Assembly: GCA_032690845.1 (NCBI GenBank)
Contig: CM064430.1
Location: forward strand, 45,419,882-45,483,881
Length of the DNA stretch: 64,000 nt
DNA from: Eleusine coracana subsp. coracana
Taxonomy: Eukaryota; Streptophyta; Magnoliopsida; Poales; Poaceae
Direction: 5' to 3'
Positions 54,256 to 64,000 of this stretch are shown here, in pieces. Below the pieces are notes generated by a model. It ran no database searches. It saw only the letters and a list, made by a program, of their open reading frames with translations, and had not been told where the DNA came from. Each line of letters opens with the position of its first letter. Within the stretch, counting starts at the first letter, position 1. Made by a program: the position numbers and the translations under genes.

Positions 54256-55466
54256 GGCTGCGGCTGCCGAGCTGCTGGTTTCACACTCTCGCTGCCCTGC
54301 GCGTGGTCTCTCTCTCTCTCAATCGTGGGGAAGGAAGACGACGACAGAGGCCTCAGCAAATTGTGCGAAAAAAAGTAAGCAAAGGGATGGAAAAGAAAAC
54401 AAAATAGGGGGGAAAAAGCTGGTTAAAACCATAAGAAATAAATAAATCTCTCTCCTCTGTATGGGCCCATCTGACAGAAGCAGATTAGTGGGTTGTTGGA
54501 AGCATGTTTGGCATAAGGTGCCTTTTTGGTTGAGGAGCATAATTTTAGTGTGGAAACTGGCACCAGAGAGCGGTGGTGGTTCACACGTGATACGTTTGGG
54601 CCCATGCGCCAGTCTCACTAAATTACGAACAACGGGCTGTCATTTTCCAAGCAATATGTTGATGTTCCATAATATGTTAAATTTGTATTATGCAAGTTTT
54701 CGTCCAATCCAATCGGGAGAAAACCAAATCTCGCATAATTTATGGTCTACTCAGAATTAAAATAACTTCCTTCCACACCATCCACAATCCAAAATGAATA
54801 AAGGGCAAGAAGCAAAAGTTCAGACTCAAAATTGATTTGGCATTATGTCTAATTATTCTTTTAGTAATAACCAACGTCAAGATTTCATAATCTCAAAATT
54901 AATGTATACGATTTTATGCGTTTGAATTGTATTCAGAGAGAGAAAAGGAAAGTTAGAAAAAAAAATCAAATTAATTAAACAGGCGTCAGCATTTTTTTTG
55001 TGAAAAGCATTTTTTTATTTTACATGCATAATAATAGTTACGAGTTGATAACAGATCGCAAACTGATGGACTGAACACATAAAAAACATATGCAATGATA
55101 TAACTTATGACATGACAAGGGCAAACACTCATAATCATTGTCATTCAAGTTGGTAAGATTATGCCGGCAAAAATCGGCCTGAAAACAATGGACCAATTGA
55201 TCACCAAATACTCGTCAACAAAGAGCTTGCCAGCTGGCTGCCATGTGAATTAGAGGAGCTTTTAACTAGCCTAGACTTCAATGATGGCTCTCGCTGATTC
55301 CAACCACTAATACTCTAAATAGCACCACAATTTATAATTTGAAACGTTCGTATATATTGTATTTCACTTCCCATGGCAACGTACCAACAAGTGATGACAA
55401 CAGTGTTAGCTACTAGTTAGTACTAAATGTGCACATGCATTAATCGTAGGCAGCCGTCTAAGGGTG
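54256..55466. other. CAMTA 5' leader/promoter and intergenic sequence
   Basis: A (TC)n tract at about 54,308-54,322 lies about 55 bp upstream of the CAMTA start codon. On the minus strand it reads as (GA)n, a common feature of plant 5' leaders and promoters. Beyond about 54,450 no gene is recognised. Confidence 0.5.
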
Positions 55467-55694
55467 TACTCTCTTTGAATTTGAATTGTTGATACAATTA
55501 ATTTTTTTAGTTATGTTTGATCATTCGTCTTTTAAAATTTTATTAAATATTTTGTTACAATTTATTTTATTAATAAATAAAATTAAAATATATTATATAA
55601 TTTTATATATTTGATTAAATATTTTAAATAAAACAAATAGTCAAACATAATTAAAAAAGTCAAATGCGTTAACAATTAAAATCTGGAGGAAGTA
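55467..55694. mobile_element. Stowaway-like MITE
   Basis: This 228-bp AT-rich element starts tactctctttgaatttgaat and its inverted end reads tacttcctccagattttaat. The long imperfect inverted repeats (about 75 bp each side) share 'ttatgtttga' near the middle of each arm, with a TA target. Confidence 0.8.
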
Positions 55695-57470
55695 GTATAC
55701 ATTCTTCAGTGGAGCACAAATTAGCGTCACGTAAGGGTGTGAAGGACAGGGCGTGTGGCTTTCATCAACAGTGCCCAGGAAACTGCTCGTGGACTGATGG
55801 ACAGCGAGATACCATTGTTTGCATATTGGATGATTAAAAAGGTGATTAATTAGTGCATCAGGTGTGCCCGTGTGGGCGTGTTTAGGGACTTAGTTTCAGC
55901 ATGCTTAAACTGGACCAATGATGAGCAAAACTGGACTATAGTTTCATGGTATAATTCTTTTGTCTGCTTTTGGTAGGCGACCTTCTCACAGACTCCAATA
56001 TCTCGCCCGATGTCATGTTTCACATCCTAGACAGGCCTTTGATTTTGGTGATATGGCAAATGAGCTGGGCAAGACTACTATTTCATAACTTGGTGATGAG
56101 TCAGCAAAAGAAAATTCCTGCCGTGCCAATGTGACTTTTTTTCCCCTGTGTTTTACTTTTTTTTTTTGAGGATTTTCTTTCTATAGCCTCTCTTCAGTAC
56201 ATCATGGCAAACTCGAGATGATATGCGCCAGTGCCACCAGGGCTAAGATCATCGAAATCAGCATTTCAACACAATTCATGTTGTACTCCGTAACATGTAT
56301 GTTTTGACAACTGGAAGGCAAGGTAAACAAATGTCAGACAACGGAGATTGAAGTCCAATAATGATGATAATAATACAGACCATAATCGGAATTCATTAAT
56401 AATAACAGGATTTGAATGCCTTTTTTTATACTTAAATGTTCTCAGTGGATGTACACACAACCAATAATCCTTGGTCAATGGCATGAACGTGGATGTACAC
56501 ACAACCACCAAGGTTTGAGCTATGTTCTTCTTGAATTTTAATATGCAAAGTTATCTAGTTCCTGCCTAGATGAGAGTTTTTCAAAGAGCCAAAGCAATTG
56601 ATAGGGACATCTGAAAAGGCAGTGAAAAGGACCCAAATAAAATAAAAATAAATGAAAGCTAACCAAGACAAAATTATTGAAGCATATATATTGATTTGGA
56701 GTAGTAGATAGTGAAGTACATATTTTTTTTTAAGAAAAAAATAACAAACCGGACAGGATAGCTGCGGATTATATTTAAAAAAGGAGAAGGTACACGTGGA
56801 TTAGTGCCGTGGATGGCTTAACTAAAATGGATATTATTAACGGGTTCCTCTTAGCCGTAGACAACGGCATTGCGTCATTTTCTTTAAAAATAGAGAGAAG
56901 ATAATCTCCAAATTCATACACAACTTTTTTTTTGGGGGGGGGGGGGGGGGAGGGGGGGATTCATACACTATTTGTGTTTAAGTATAATCCCAATTGCCGC
57001 TAACAAATGGGGTCCATTAACTGTAACAGATGGCGTGTGGAACAGGGGTTCATACACTATCTTGAATGCAGAGTCAAAAGTGCAGCCCTCATTGTACTGT
57101 GCTTGGAAAGCATATTGATCATTGATTAATCCTTGGATGACTACTATTTCGGATAATTCCTCTTTTTCTTGGTTTTATCATGGATTATTATGATTTATGA
57201 AAAAGACGATAACCAACCTAATGTACAGTACCGGCTCTGGGGCACGGCCATGACCATGAGTCCATGAGTGCGATGGCCTAGGACCGAGCACAAAAAAGGG
57301 CCCAGAATTTTGTATAAGCATATACTATTGGTTCCTATACTATTCAGCTCAGTGTTTTGCTCAGTCCAAAGTCTTAACATGGAAATGAATGAATTTGCAC
57401 AACTGTACGCTTCTGCAGTTCTGCTGCTGTACGTTCCATCCATCCCAATTCTTACCTAAGCCTACTCGTA
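55695..57470. other. Intergenic sequence
   Basis: No gene was found. A poly-G run lies at about 56,933-56,957. A short direct repeat (gtggatgtacacacaacca) occurs near 56,446 and 56,490. Confidence 0.5.
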
Positions 57471-57692
57471 TACTCCCTTTATTCTAAAATTATTATCATT
57501 ATTAATTTTTTTATTATTTTTTATCATTCATCTTATTTAAAATAATTCAAAAATATTATGTATTTTTCTCATAATTTATTTTATTACTAACTAAAATTGA
57601 AATATAATTTATGACTTTTATATATATTTTAAAAATGATAAAAAATAACCAAAAAAATTAATAATAATAACAATTTTAGAACGGAAGGAGTA
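57471..57692. mobile_element. Stowaway MITE
   Basis: This 222-bp element starts tactccctttattctaaaat and its inverted end reads tactccttccgttctaaaat. It has extended imperfect inverted repeats, an AT-rich core and a TA target. Confidence 0.88.
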
Positions 57693-57714
57693 CATAACTT
57701 ATACATGTTGTTTC

Positions 57715-58045
57715 TAAAACTCGGCCTGCGGGGGGTATGACAGCCTCCGGGCATTTGCTAAGAAGAAGACCTTCTCACACAGGCCGAGAAAACCCCCGAA
57801 CCCCTCTCCCACCCTTACACGGGCTCGAACACCAGGTGGGACTGACCCGTCACAAAGCGCATTGGTGCAGCCAAAGCAGCGCAAACAACGCAGCATCTAT
57901 GCTAGGACAAGCTGGGCGAGTTATCACGTGCTTTGGACATGAGAGAGACGAGGGGATTTTTTGGTACAAATCTCGTACCGAGCAGCGCTCGAACCCGAGA
58001 CCGGCGGCTCCTCAACAGGAAGCACTACCGCTGGATTGTTGACCC
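57715..58045 (-). mobile_element. tRNA-related SINE-like sequence
   Basis: On the minus strand the sequence begins with an A-box-like stretch (caatccagcggtagtgc), then a B-box-like ctcgggttcgagc about 35 bp later. It runs to an end resembling known grass SINE tails (gagaaggtcttcttctt, then gcccggaggctgtc and gcaggccgagtttta). The phrase 'tgttgtttct-aaa' flanks at 57,706 and 58,268, which may be a coincidence or a decayed target duplication around a larger insertion. Confidence 0.4.
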
Positions 58046-58599
58046 AGATGCAAAATTATGGAGCTTGTCAGACAACCTGTGGGCCACCCCAACCACGAAC
58101 GATCCTCTACAGTTGCGGATATAGCATCAAGCTGAATCCTAGCCGTTAATCACGCTCTGGCCCACAGGTCATGTGTCATCAACCAAGCTAGAGTGCTTGC
58201 CTCCTTTTTGGTAAAGGATGAAGCGGTACGAGCCTATAGAACAGATCCTGTTCAAGTAAGGTCGTATGTTGTTTCTGAAATCAGGCTCTTGTTCCCCTCC
58301 CATCAATCGTCATCCTGTTTTTGAAATTAGGTTGGTCAAAACTCAAAACATCAAAGACCATATGTTTTGTAGCTCCCAAATTTACATCGGTATCAAATAG
58401 TTTTACAGTAAATCTAATATAATCGTTCATTAGAGTATCAACTATCATACGCAACTCTCTCAATTTCTTAGGTTACAAAACTCTTGTCATGCTTGAAATT
58501 TGAAAGTTGAAACCAAAAAAGTTGAAAGAACTAAGGACCAAATATGAAGGCAATTAAATGGTGGAGATTTCATTTTGTTGAACTAATTTAGTTAGGCCT
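58046..58599. other. Intergenic sequence
   Basis: No gene was found between the SINE-like sequence and the left end of the Tat-type element. Confidence 0.5.
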
Positions 58600-59009
58600 T
58601 GTTGATGCTCAAGACCGGCAGTAAATATATAGGGCTATGTCGAGATCAAGAACTACGATAATTATACAAGACGCCGAATTATACAGGTTCGGGCCCTCTC
58701 AATAAGAGTAAAAACCCTACGTCCTGTATCCTGTATTGAATTGATTATCACGAGATGTTAAGCCTAAATTGCCTCTAACTATCTCCTCTCTCCCTCTATG
58801 GGGGATACCCTACCGCCTTATATATCCGGTCGGCAGGGGGGGGTACAAGCAGAGTCCTAGTCGTACTCTACAATAGTTCTATATAGCAAGTCTAATCTTT
58901 CTTGTCTTGCACTCCAAGCCGAGTCGGTCGGCTTCCTTATTGATGAAGTACCCGGTCGGCCACCGACTTTAGCCTTGTATGAGGATACCCATAAAGCAAG
59001 TATCCCACA
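58600..59009 (-). repeat. 3' LTR of the Tat-type element
   Basis: On the plus strand it begins tgttgatgctcaagaccgg and ends agcaagtatcccaca, so TG/CA ends and 410 bp. The interior contains 'aggttcgggccctctcaata' and a TATA-like tatatat near 58,818. The adjoining tcgggagctac (minus strand) would be the polypurine region, though it is not a clean purine run. Boundaries are inferred from one copy only. Confidence 0.6.
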
Positions 59010-59728
59010 GTAGCTCCCGAGTGCTTTCTGATTTTGAGTTTTTAATTCTCCGAATGATCTAAAGATTATAAATTAGAAAGACCTCGTTATCGAAGTTTTT
59101 GATAGATCTGGTGCACCGGGCAGGTGCACCTGATTAGGTATAGCCTCCGACTCTTGTATAATTTGAAGACTAACAAATAATGCAAGAGTCTAATTATATT
59201 AGCTCTTATTAATTTGTTTATAGATATTCAAACTATCAAGTTTGAATCTTTTAGACCTCTGGTTATCAAACCTTTGGGTCCTATTGCTAAGTGACCACTT
59301 TGCCGACCGATCATTAGACCGGCCGAGTGGCACATATTATTCCTGAGTGATAGGTCGGTCGGAATTTTATGACTCTAGTCATATTCAATATTTAGCTAAA
59401 TGACTTTTGTCAAAATAGCTCTTCCCTAATTCCAATCACCCGATCAAGTCCAAATTTGGTAATTCTGGTTATTTGACTTTAGTCAATACCATAACCTTTA
59501 AACTTGTACCATATGACCATCAAGTCCTTTGCCACATGATCATCAAATCACATAGATATGAAGAAATAATTCTCAGGTACTTCTCATCAAAGAAGCCCTC
59601 GAGTCTCATTTTTCTGGGTTTGTAACTCTAATGGGCTTAAGCACTTAATTAACCTCTAAGTTAATATTAGGTCGCACTATAGTACGGCCTACCTCGGCCC
59701 ATGGGACCCTTAGGTCAAAAAGGCAAGG

Positions 59729-59739
59729 GTATAAAAGGC
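59729..59739 (+). promoter_or_regulatory. TATA box of the antisense ORF
   Basis: gggtataaaaggctg lies about 210 bp before the ATG at 59,943 on the plus strand, that is, opposite to the retrotransposon's own transcription. It suggests that the accessory ORF has its own promoter. Confidence 0.6.
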
Positions 59740-60208
59740 TGCACCAGGTTGACCTTCAGTCCACGCCGTATTTGCCCACGAACTCTTCGTCTTCCTTACG
59801 CCTTCTCTGCTCTCGTGACTCCTCTGTTTTTCCGGCTAGGGTTAGCTTTCTCGCTTCCGGCCGCCACAGATCCCGCCGCGTTTAGCTCCCGAGCTTTGGC
59901 GAAGTTTTTCGAACTCCTTCACCGCGTTCAATCCTGTTCGCGATGGGTCGCAAGAGGACTTCCATTTCAATCCCAGCTTCTTCTTCCGCCGCGTCGTCCT
60001 TGTCGGAGGTTGACATCCCGGAGCAACTTCGGGTGTTCTCAAAGAGTAGCCTTTCACAGGCTGACATGAACAAGATGGTGTTGGATGGCGTCCTTCCAGA
60101 GCAGACTCGGATCAACTGGAAGGTACCCCGCGAATCTTGCCCCATTCCCATTCACCAGCAGATCATAGTGTTTGTCTCATTCTTTGAGCATGGCTTTGGA
60201 GTTCCCTA

Positions 60209-60480
60209 CTGCAGTTTTTTGCGCGGGCTCCTTTTTTTCTTTGGGATTGAGCTTGTCAACCTTAATCCTAATTCTATTCTTCATATTGCCATCTTCGTAC
60301 ATTTGTGCGAAGCTTTTCTTGGCGTTCTCCCCCATTTCTCCCTGCTGCAGTTTTTTGCATGGGCTCCTTTTTTTCTTTGGGATTGAGCTTGTCAACCTTA
60401 ATCCCAACTCCATTTTTTATATTGCCATCTTCGTACATTTGTGCGAAGCTTTTCTTAGCGTTCTCTCCCATTTCGATCTC
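60209..60480 (+). repeat. 136-bp tandem duplication inside the antisense ORF
   Basis: Units 60,209-60,344 and 60,345-60,480 both run from ctgcagttttttgc to about gcgttctccccatttc and differ at only a few positions. 136 is not a multiple of three, so the second unit is read one frame off from the first. Confidence 0.9.
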
Positions 60481-61550
60481 TTCTGCCATCTGTTTGTCCT
60501 CCGACCGCTGCCCACCAAGGAAAACCAAGTGGCCATAGGCGGCGTCGGCGTCCAGTTACGCAAGAAGGAGGCCTACATCAATGTCCCATTGAAGACCGAA
60601 AATAAGAATTGGAAGGACGAGTGGTTCTATTGTGACAACCCTCCCCCTGTTCTTGCCGACTTCACTGGTGCAAAGGCTATTCCCCAAGCGCATTGGACAG
60701 AGAGGCCCAATCCGACCGATCCTCAAGTGGTCGCCCTACTCAAGAAAATTGCCGATCTGAAGGCTGAAGGCGTTGATGGCATCACAGTGGCCAAAAGCTT
60801 TATCATCCGACGAGTTCAGCCCCTGAAGCTTCAATGTCACCCGGCATGGGACTATGTTAATGAGGATGAGACCAGGTAGGTGCCGGATCCACCAAATGGT
60901 GAACTCCGCCGAAGGCGCTTGGTGAAGATGTTTGAAGGGGAAATCCTTCAGGACCATTCTTTGGTCTCAAAGGAGTATAACAAGGGCCCAATACGAGCCC
61001 GAGTAAGCCTCAATCTGCCTTTAGCTAGCCCTTGTTATCCTATCTTGAGATTGTACTCATTGTTTTGATCTTTATGTAGGTGCTGGATACTTATGTATCT
61101 TATCCCCCACTCCCTCAGACCGATACTGAGGGACCTGATTATGTCAAGAAGACACCGCAGGCGCTCGGCCAGTCAGCGTCACTCCCATCGTTACTCTGGC
61201 CACCCCTGACAAGCTCCAGAAGCGGACTATCGTGTGCCATCGCCAATATGTGGGGGACCAGGACGACGATGAAGAAATAACTGTCAAAGATGCTGGTCAA
61301 CCTGCTCCTGCAACCTTCAGCCGACCTTCAGACTGACCGGAGCCCCCGAGCCAAACTCAGAGGTCAACGGAAGAGGTAGTGCAGACTGGCAAGACTGACC
61401 AGCCCTCTCAAAAGAGGAAGGAGACTAATTTTCAGTCAACTTCTTCAAAGAAGAGGCTATGCCGGATCAAGCTCAAGAAGGCTCCCAGGTTTAATCTTTA
61501 AACCCTATACTCCTTGTCTCTTATTGTTGATCTCAACATCTCCTGATCTC

Positions 61551-61585
<35 letters not shown>

Positions 61586-61587
61586 TT
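61551..61587. repeat. (TTAT)n microsatellite
   Basis: About nine TTAT units in a likely intron of the antisense ORF. Confidence 0.9.
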
Positions 61588-62941
61588 CTTGGCAGTCGGA
61601 CAAGTGATTCTCAGAGTGCTCAGGGATCTGAGGATACTCGGTCTGCGCTCCCACTTCGTCCGACTGGTGTGTCCCATTCGGTTGGCAAGTCTTTAAACAC
61701 GCCGACCGAAGTGGATAAACTGTTTGAACAGACGGTTCCTGCCTCCACTCCCGAGCCTCTATCTTAGACCACTCCGACTAATATCTCTTTGCCTCTTGAC
61801 AAAGGTAAAAGAACTCTTCGTGCAGATATGCTTGGTCGGCCTGAGGTAGAGGATGCAGAGATTTTGCACCAACACCGGGAGTTCAGCAAGGTAACTCAAT
61901 ATTATGCTTTTACCTTGCTTCGCTCTCATCTTTTAGCTCATTTATCTTCTGCATATCAGAAAGTGTATGCTCTTGTGGAGCGAAAGCAGGCTAGTGTGGA
62001 ATATCTTGAAGCTGAAAATTTCGGTATGTCCTTGGTCGCCTAATCTTCTTGTCTTTATGTTTTAGATTAACTTCTTATTATTCTTGCTAGTCACCGGTCA
62101 GCAGCTCTTCAAGGCCCTAGAGGAAAACAAGAAGCTATTGGCCGACCGACAAGAGATAAACAAGGTCTTAGACCAAGTTTGTGCAGATCTGGCTGGTAAG
62201 TTTTCCTTCCATCCATATTTAAGCAATCTGCTGACCACTCTAACGCTAAAAGCTTTACTTTTAGCTCGCGATAAAAAAAATCACCGATCTGGAGAAGTTG
62301 ACTTCCAACCAACAGAGGTTCATTGACGCCTTGAAGGTTGAGAAGGAAAGCCTCTCCAAATTGGCTGAAGACCAGAAGACCGAGATCACTCGGCTGCAGG
62401 AGGAGCTGAAGGGGTCTGACACGAAGATAGAGGAGGCTAAGGCTGTCTCCAAATCTTTCAAATGTAAACTTGTCAGTAAGCCTTCGACTTCTTCCTTCTG
62501 CTTGATTCTTCTGTTGATCATACTGACCAATAATTATTCTTTGCAGCTCTATCTTACGCTGCTCGGAAAGCAATGAACTATGTTTATGCTAACCGAGTAG
62601 AGTAGACCGGTCACTCTCTGGACTACTTGTTGGAGCATGCTTCGGAAGCCATTGCTCATAACACTCGGCGAGTGGCGACCGAAGCCAGGAGTCAAGTGCT
62701 GGCGATTTGCCAATTCTGGTCTCCTGCTCTACCATTGGACAAGATCAAAGAGGGATTTAACCCCGACCTGACCGACGACCAATGTCAGCTGCTCCTGGAT
62801 TCCATGCTAGAGACTTCCCAGGCCTTGGTCAAAAATATAGAAATCAATCCGACCGTGCTGACTCCCCCAGCAACTCAGAGGTCAAACTTTGGGCTGACTC
62901 TTCTTCTCCTTCAAAGGAGATATAATCCTGTAATATTGTAA

Positions 62942-63485
62942 AACATTAGTAGTATTTTTGTAATGATACTTGTGTATAAACTAATCTTATGATTTTATAG
63001 CTTTAGAAGTTTGACAAAGATATCATTGATATGTTTCTATCAAGAGAAACAAAGATTTCATCGGTCTGCCATAACATATTAGGTTGTAACCCGTAACTGC
63101 GTAACAAACAGAATCAATCAATCGACACATGACCTCTCACACTTTTGGCTCTGGGTTTAGTGTAGTGGTAGTCTGATGTGCAGCACAAAATATTTAACCA
63201 TGATGTATAAGCGTAAGACCAAAATAATAAAGACTAAAACTCAAGATCTCAAGATCTTATGATAATAAGTCGGTCAAAAAGTAGGCCAAAACCAAAATAT
63301 GGTTAGACCGAGATGGGACATTATTGCTAGCCCCCTGGCTCGATTGTTTAATAGTATAAATTAAGGAATCGAGACATATATAGAATGAAAATCATCAGAA
63401 AATCTTTCATTAAAAAAGACCAAAGTTTCATTCATAAATAATGTATAAATACCTAAAATAATAGCTAAGTATAGAAACCACGTAG
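62942..63485. other. Spacer between antisense ORF and pol in the Tat-type element
   Basis: AT-rich, non-coding on both strands. It contains the 3' end of the antisense unit and the region after the pol stop codon. Confidence 0.5.
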
Positions 63486-64000
63486 CTAATTTATGTTCCA
63501 GGAGTTTGGAATATCATCGCCGTCTTCGTACATGAGTCGGTAAGCCCCCGGGCGAGTGACTTCCTTCACTACGTACGGTCCTTCCGACTTCAGCGAGAGC
63601 TTATGCTGATTCTTTGTCGATTGCACTCGGCGAAGCACTAGGTCTCCAACTTCAAAACGGCGACTGCGGACGTTCTTATCATAATAACGACGCAAGCCTT
63701 GTTGGTAGAGTGCCGACCGAAACAGAGTGCGATCACGCAACTCCTCTACTGCAATCAAATCAATCACTCGATTCTCCTCAGAAAGCTTTTCATCGTACGC
63801 TTGAACTCGTGCCCAGACAAGACTGACCTCAGTCGGCAACATAGCTTCTAAGCCATAGACCAATGAAAAAGGTGATTGTCCAGTAGCCCAACTGGTGTTT
63901 GTCCGAAGCCCCCAAAGGACTGAAGGCAACTCTTTGACCCACCGACCGGCATAAGGTTTGAGTCTGTCAAATATCCGCGGCTTTAATCCTTGAAGAATCA
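63486..64000 (-). CDS. Integrase C-terminal part of the Tat-type element (partial)
   Basis: The frame is open from the window edge to TAG at 63,486-63,488. It reads LKPRIFDRLKPYAGRWVKEL, then PSVLWGLRTNTSWATGQSPF, LVYGLEAMLPTEV, VGDLVLRRVQSTK and KEVTRPGAYRLMYEDGDDIP, ending NSWNIN. The SPFSLVYGLEA stretch is the end of the integrase core with its glutamate, and RPGAYRL...NSWNI is the typical Tat-lineage C-terminus. That terminus usually continues with HLRxFY, so the stop cuts the last few residues or is natural here. The rest of pol lies outside the window. Confidence 0.85.
   Translation of the reverse strand, partial: ILQGLKPRIFDRLKPYAGRWVKELPSVLWGLRTNTSWATGQSPFSLVYGLEAMLPTEVSLVWARVQAYDEKLSEENRVIDLIAVEELRDRTLFRSALYQQGLRRYYDKNVRSRRFEVGDLVLRRVQSTKNQHKLSLKSEGPYVVKEVTRPGAYRLMYEDGDDIPNSWNIN

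Larger units (their letters stand above)
59943..62941 (+). pseudogene. Antisense accessory ORF, 'putative gypsy type transposon' family
   Basis: The start MGRKRTSISIPASSSA leads into a conserved core (VSFFEHGFGVPYCSFLRGLL, PNSILHIAIFVHLCEAFLG), the hallmark of the plant 'putative gypsy type transposon' domain (Pfam Transposase_28). The core is duplicated by a 136-bp tandem repeat, which shifts the frame. The second copy continues FVLRPLPTKENQ, GGVGVQLRKKEAYINV and EWFYCDNPP, then a TAG at 60,877-60,879, then EILQDHSLVSKEYNKGPIRAR. GT/AG-like intron borders occur near 61,002 and 61,079. Later fragments form a coiled coil (61,940-62,460: FIDALKVEKESLSKLAEDQK and similar) and a C-terminal helical part (62,627-62,941: LEHASEAIAHNTRRVATEAR). 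Role in the element is unknown. This copy is inactive as a single product. Confidence 0.75.
58600..64000 (-). mobile_element. Tat-type Ty3/gypsy element, 3' part, cut by the window edge
   Basis: The element reads on the minus strand and continues beyond the window. Visible here are a 3' LTR (58,600-59,009), an opposite-strand accessory ORF (59,943-62,941) and the integrase C-terminus (63,486-64,000). Pol followed by an antisense ORF before the 3' LTR is the layout known for Tat-lineage elements such as Retand and Grande. No target duplication can be checked because the other end is outside. Confidence 0.8.

Noticed and set aside
1..64000. CRISPR arrays, rRNA genes, bacterial-type operons
   Set aside because: None seen; tandem arrays present have no spacer structure and the window is plant nuclear DNA.
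1..64000. tRNA genes
   Set aside because: Only primer-site fragments and a SINE-like A/B-box pair were noticed; no complete cloverleaf was recognised by eye, and a covariance-model scan would be needed to exclude one.

Overview
The window is nuclear DNA of a grass (Poaceae). The evidence is a spliced 13-exon CAMTA transcription-factor gene, two NAC-domain genes, a Meg/Ae1-type cysteine-rich peptide gene, and the usual grass transposon mix: a chromodomain Ty3/gypsy element, a Tat-type Ty3/gypsy element, a short-LTR Ty1/copia element, an RTE-like LINE, and Stowaway, Tourist and Mutator-type MITEs. The species cannot be named from the sequence alone.

Layout. 1-1.59 kb is gene-poor. 1,595-16,728 is one complete but decayed Ty3/gypsy chromovirus of Tekay type on the minus strand. 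It has 3.7-3.8 kb LTRs, a 5-bp target duplication, a tRNA-Met type primer site, an extra coiled-coil ORF upstream of gag, and a ~191-bp degenerate tandem array in its 5' leader. It landed about 650 bp upstream of the first host gene. 17.3-37.5 kb is a rearranged local gene cluster on the plus strand: a small gene with a ~45-residue repeat (17,386), a NAC gene (21,571), NAC relics (24.2 and 25.6 kb), a second ~45-residue-repeat gene (29,330), a gene with a Tudor/Agenet-like region and TTAGKS repeats (32,062, interrupted by one TAG) and a second NAC gene (36,283). Promoter and 3' flanking blocks are shared between members whose coding sequences are unrelated, so the cluster appears to have grown by duplication and segment swapping. 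A Meg/Ae1-like peptide gene lies inside it on the minus strand (26.35-26.88 kb).

39,092-54,255 is the CAMTA gene on the minus strand. All 13 coding exons could be placed with consistent phase, giving about 922 residues. Its introns hold a Stowaway MITE (intron 9), a Tourist MITE (intron 5), and in intron 6 a truncated LINE next to a complete but dead copia element; these account for about 6.1 kb of the 6.4-kb intron.

54.3-58.6 kb is intergenic with two MITEs and a SINE-like sequence. 58,600 to the window end is the 3' part of a Tat-type Ty3/gypsy element on the minus strand. It carries an opposite-strand accessory ORF of the 'putative gypsy type transposon' family, which has its own TATA box and is broken by a 136-bp tandem duplication and a nonsense codon.

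The likely functional host genes are CAMTA (calcium/calmodulin-responsive transcription), the two NAC genes, the two repeat-protein genes (function unknown) and the secreted peptide gene. The most unusual items are the segment-swapped gene cluster with its unfamiliar 45-residue repeat family, the accessory ORF and leader array of the Tekay element, and two long near-perfect inverted repeats (18.9-19.3 and 25.2-25.4 kb).
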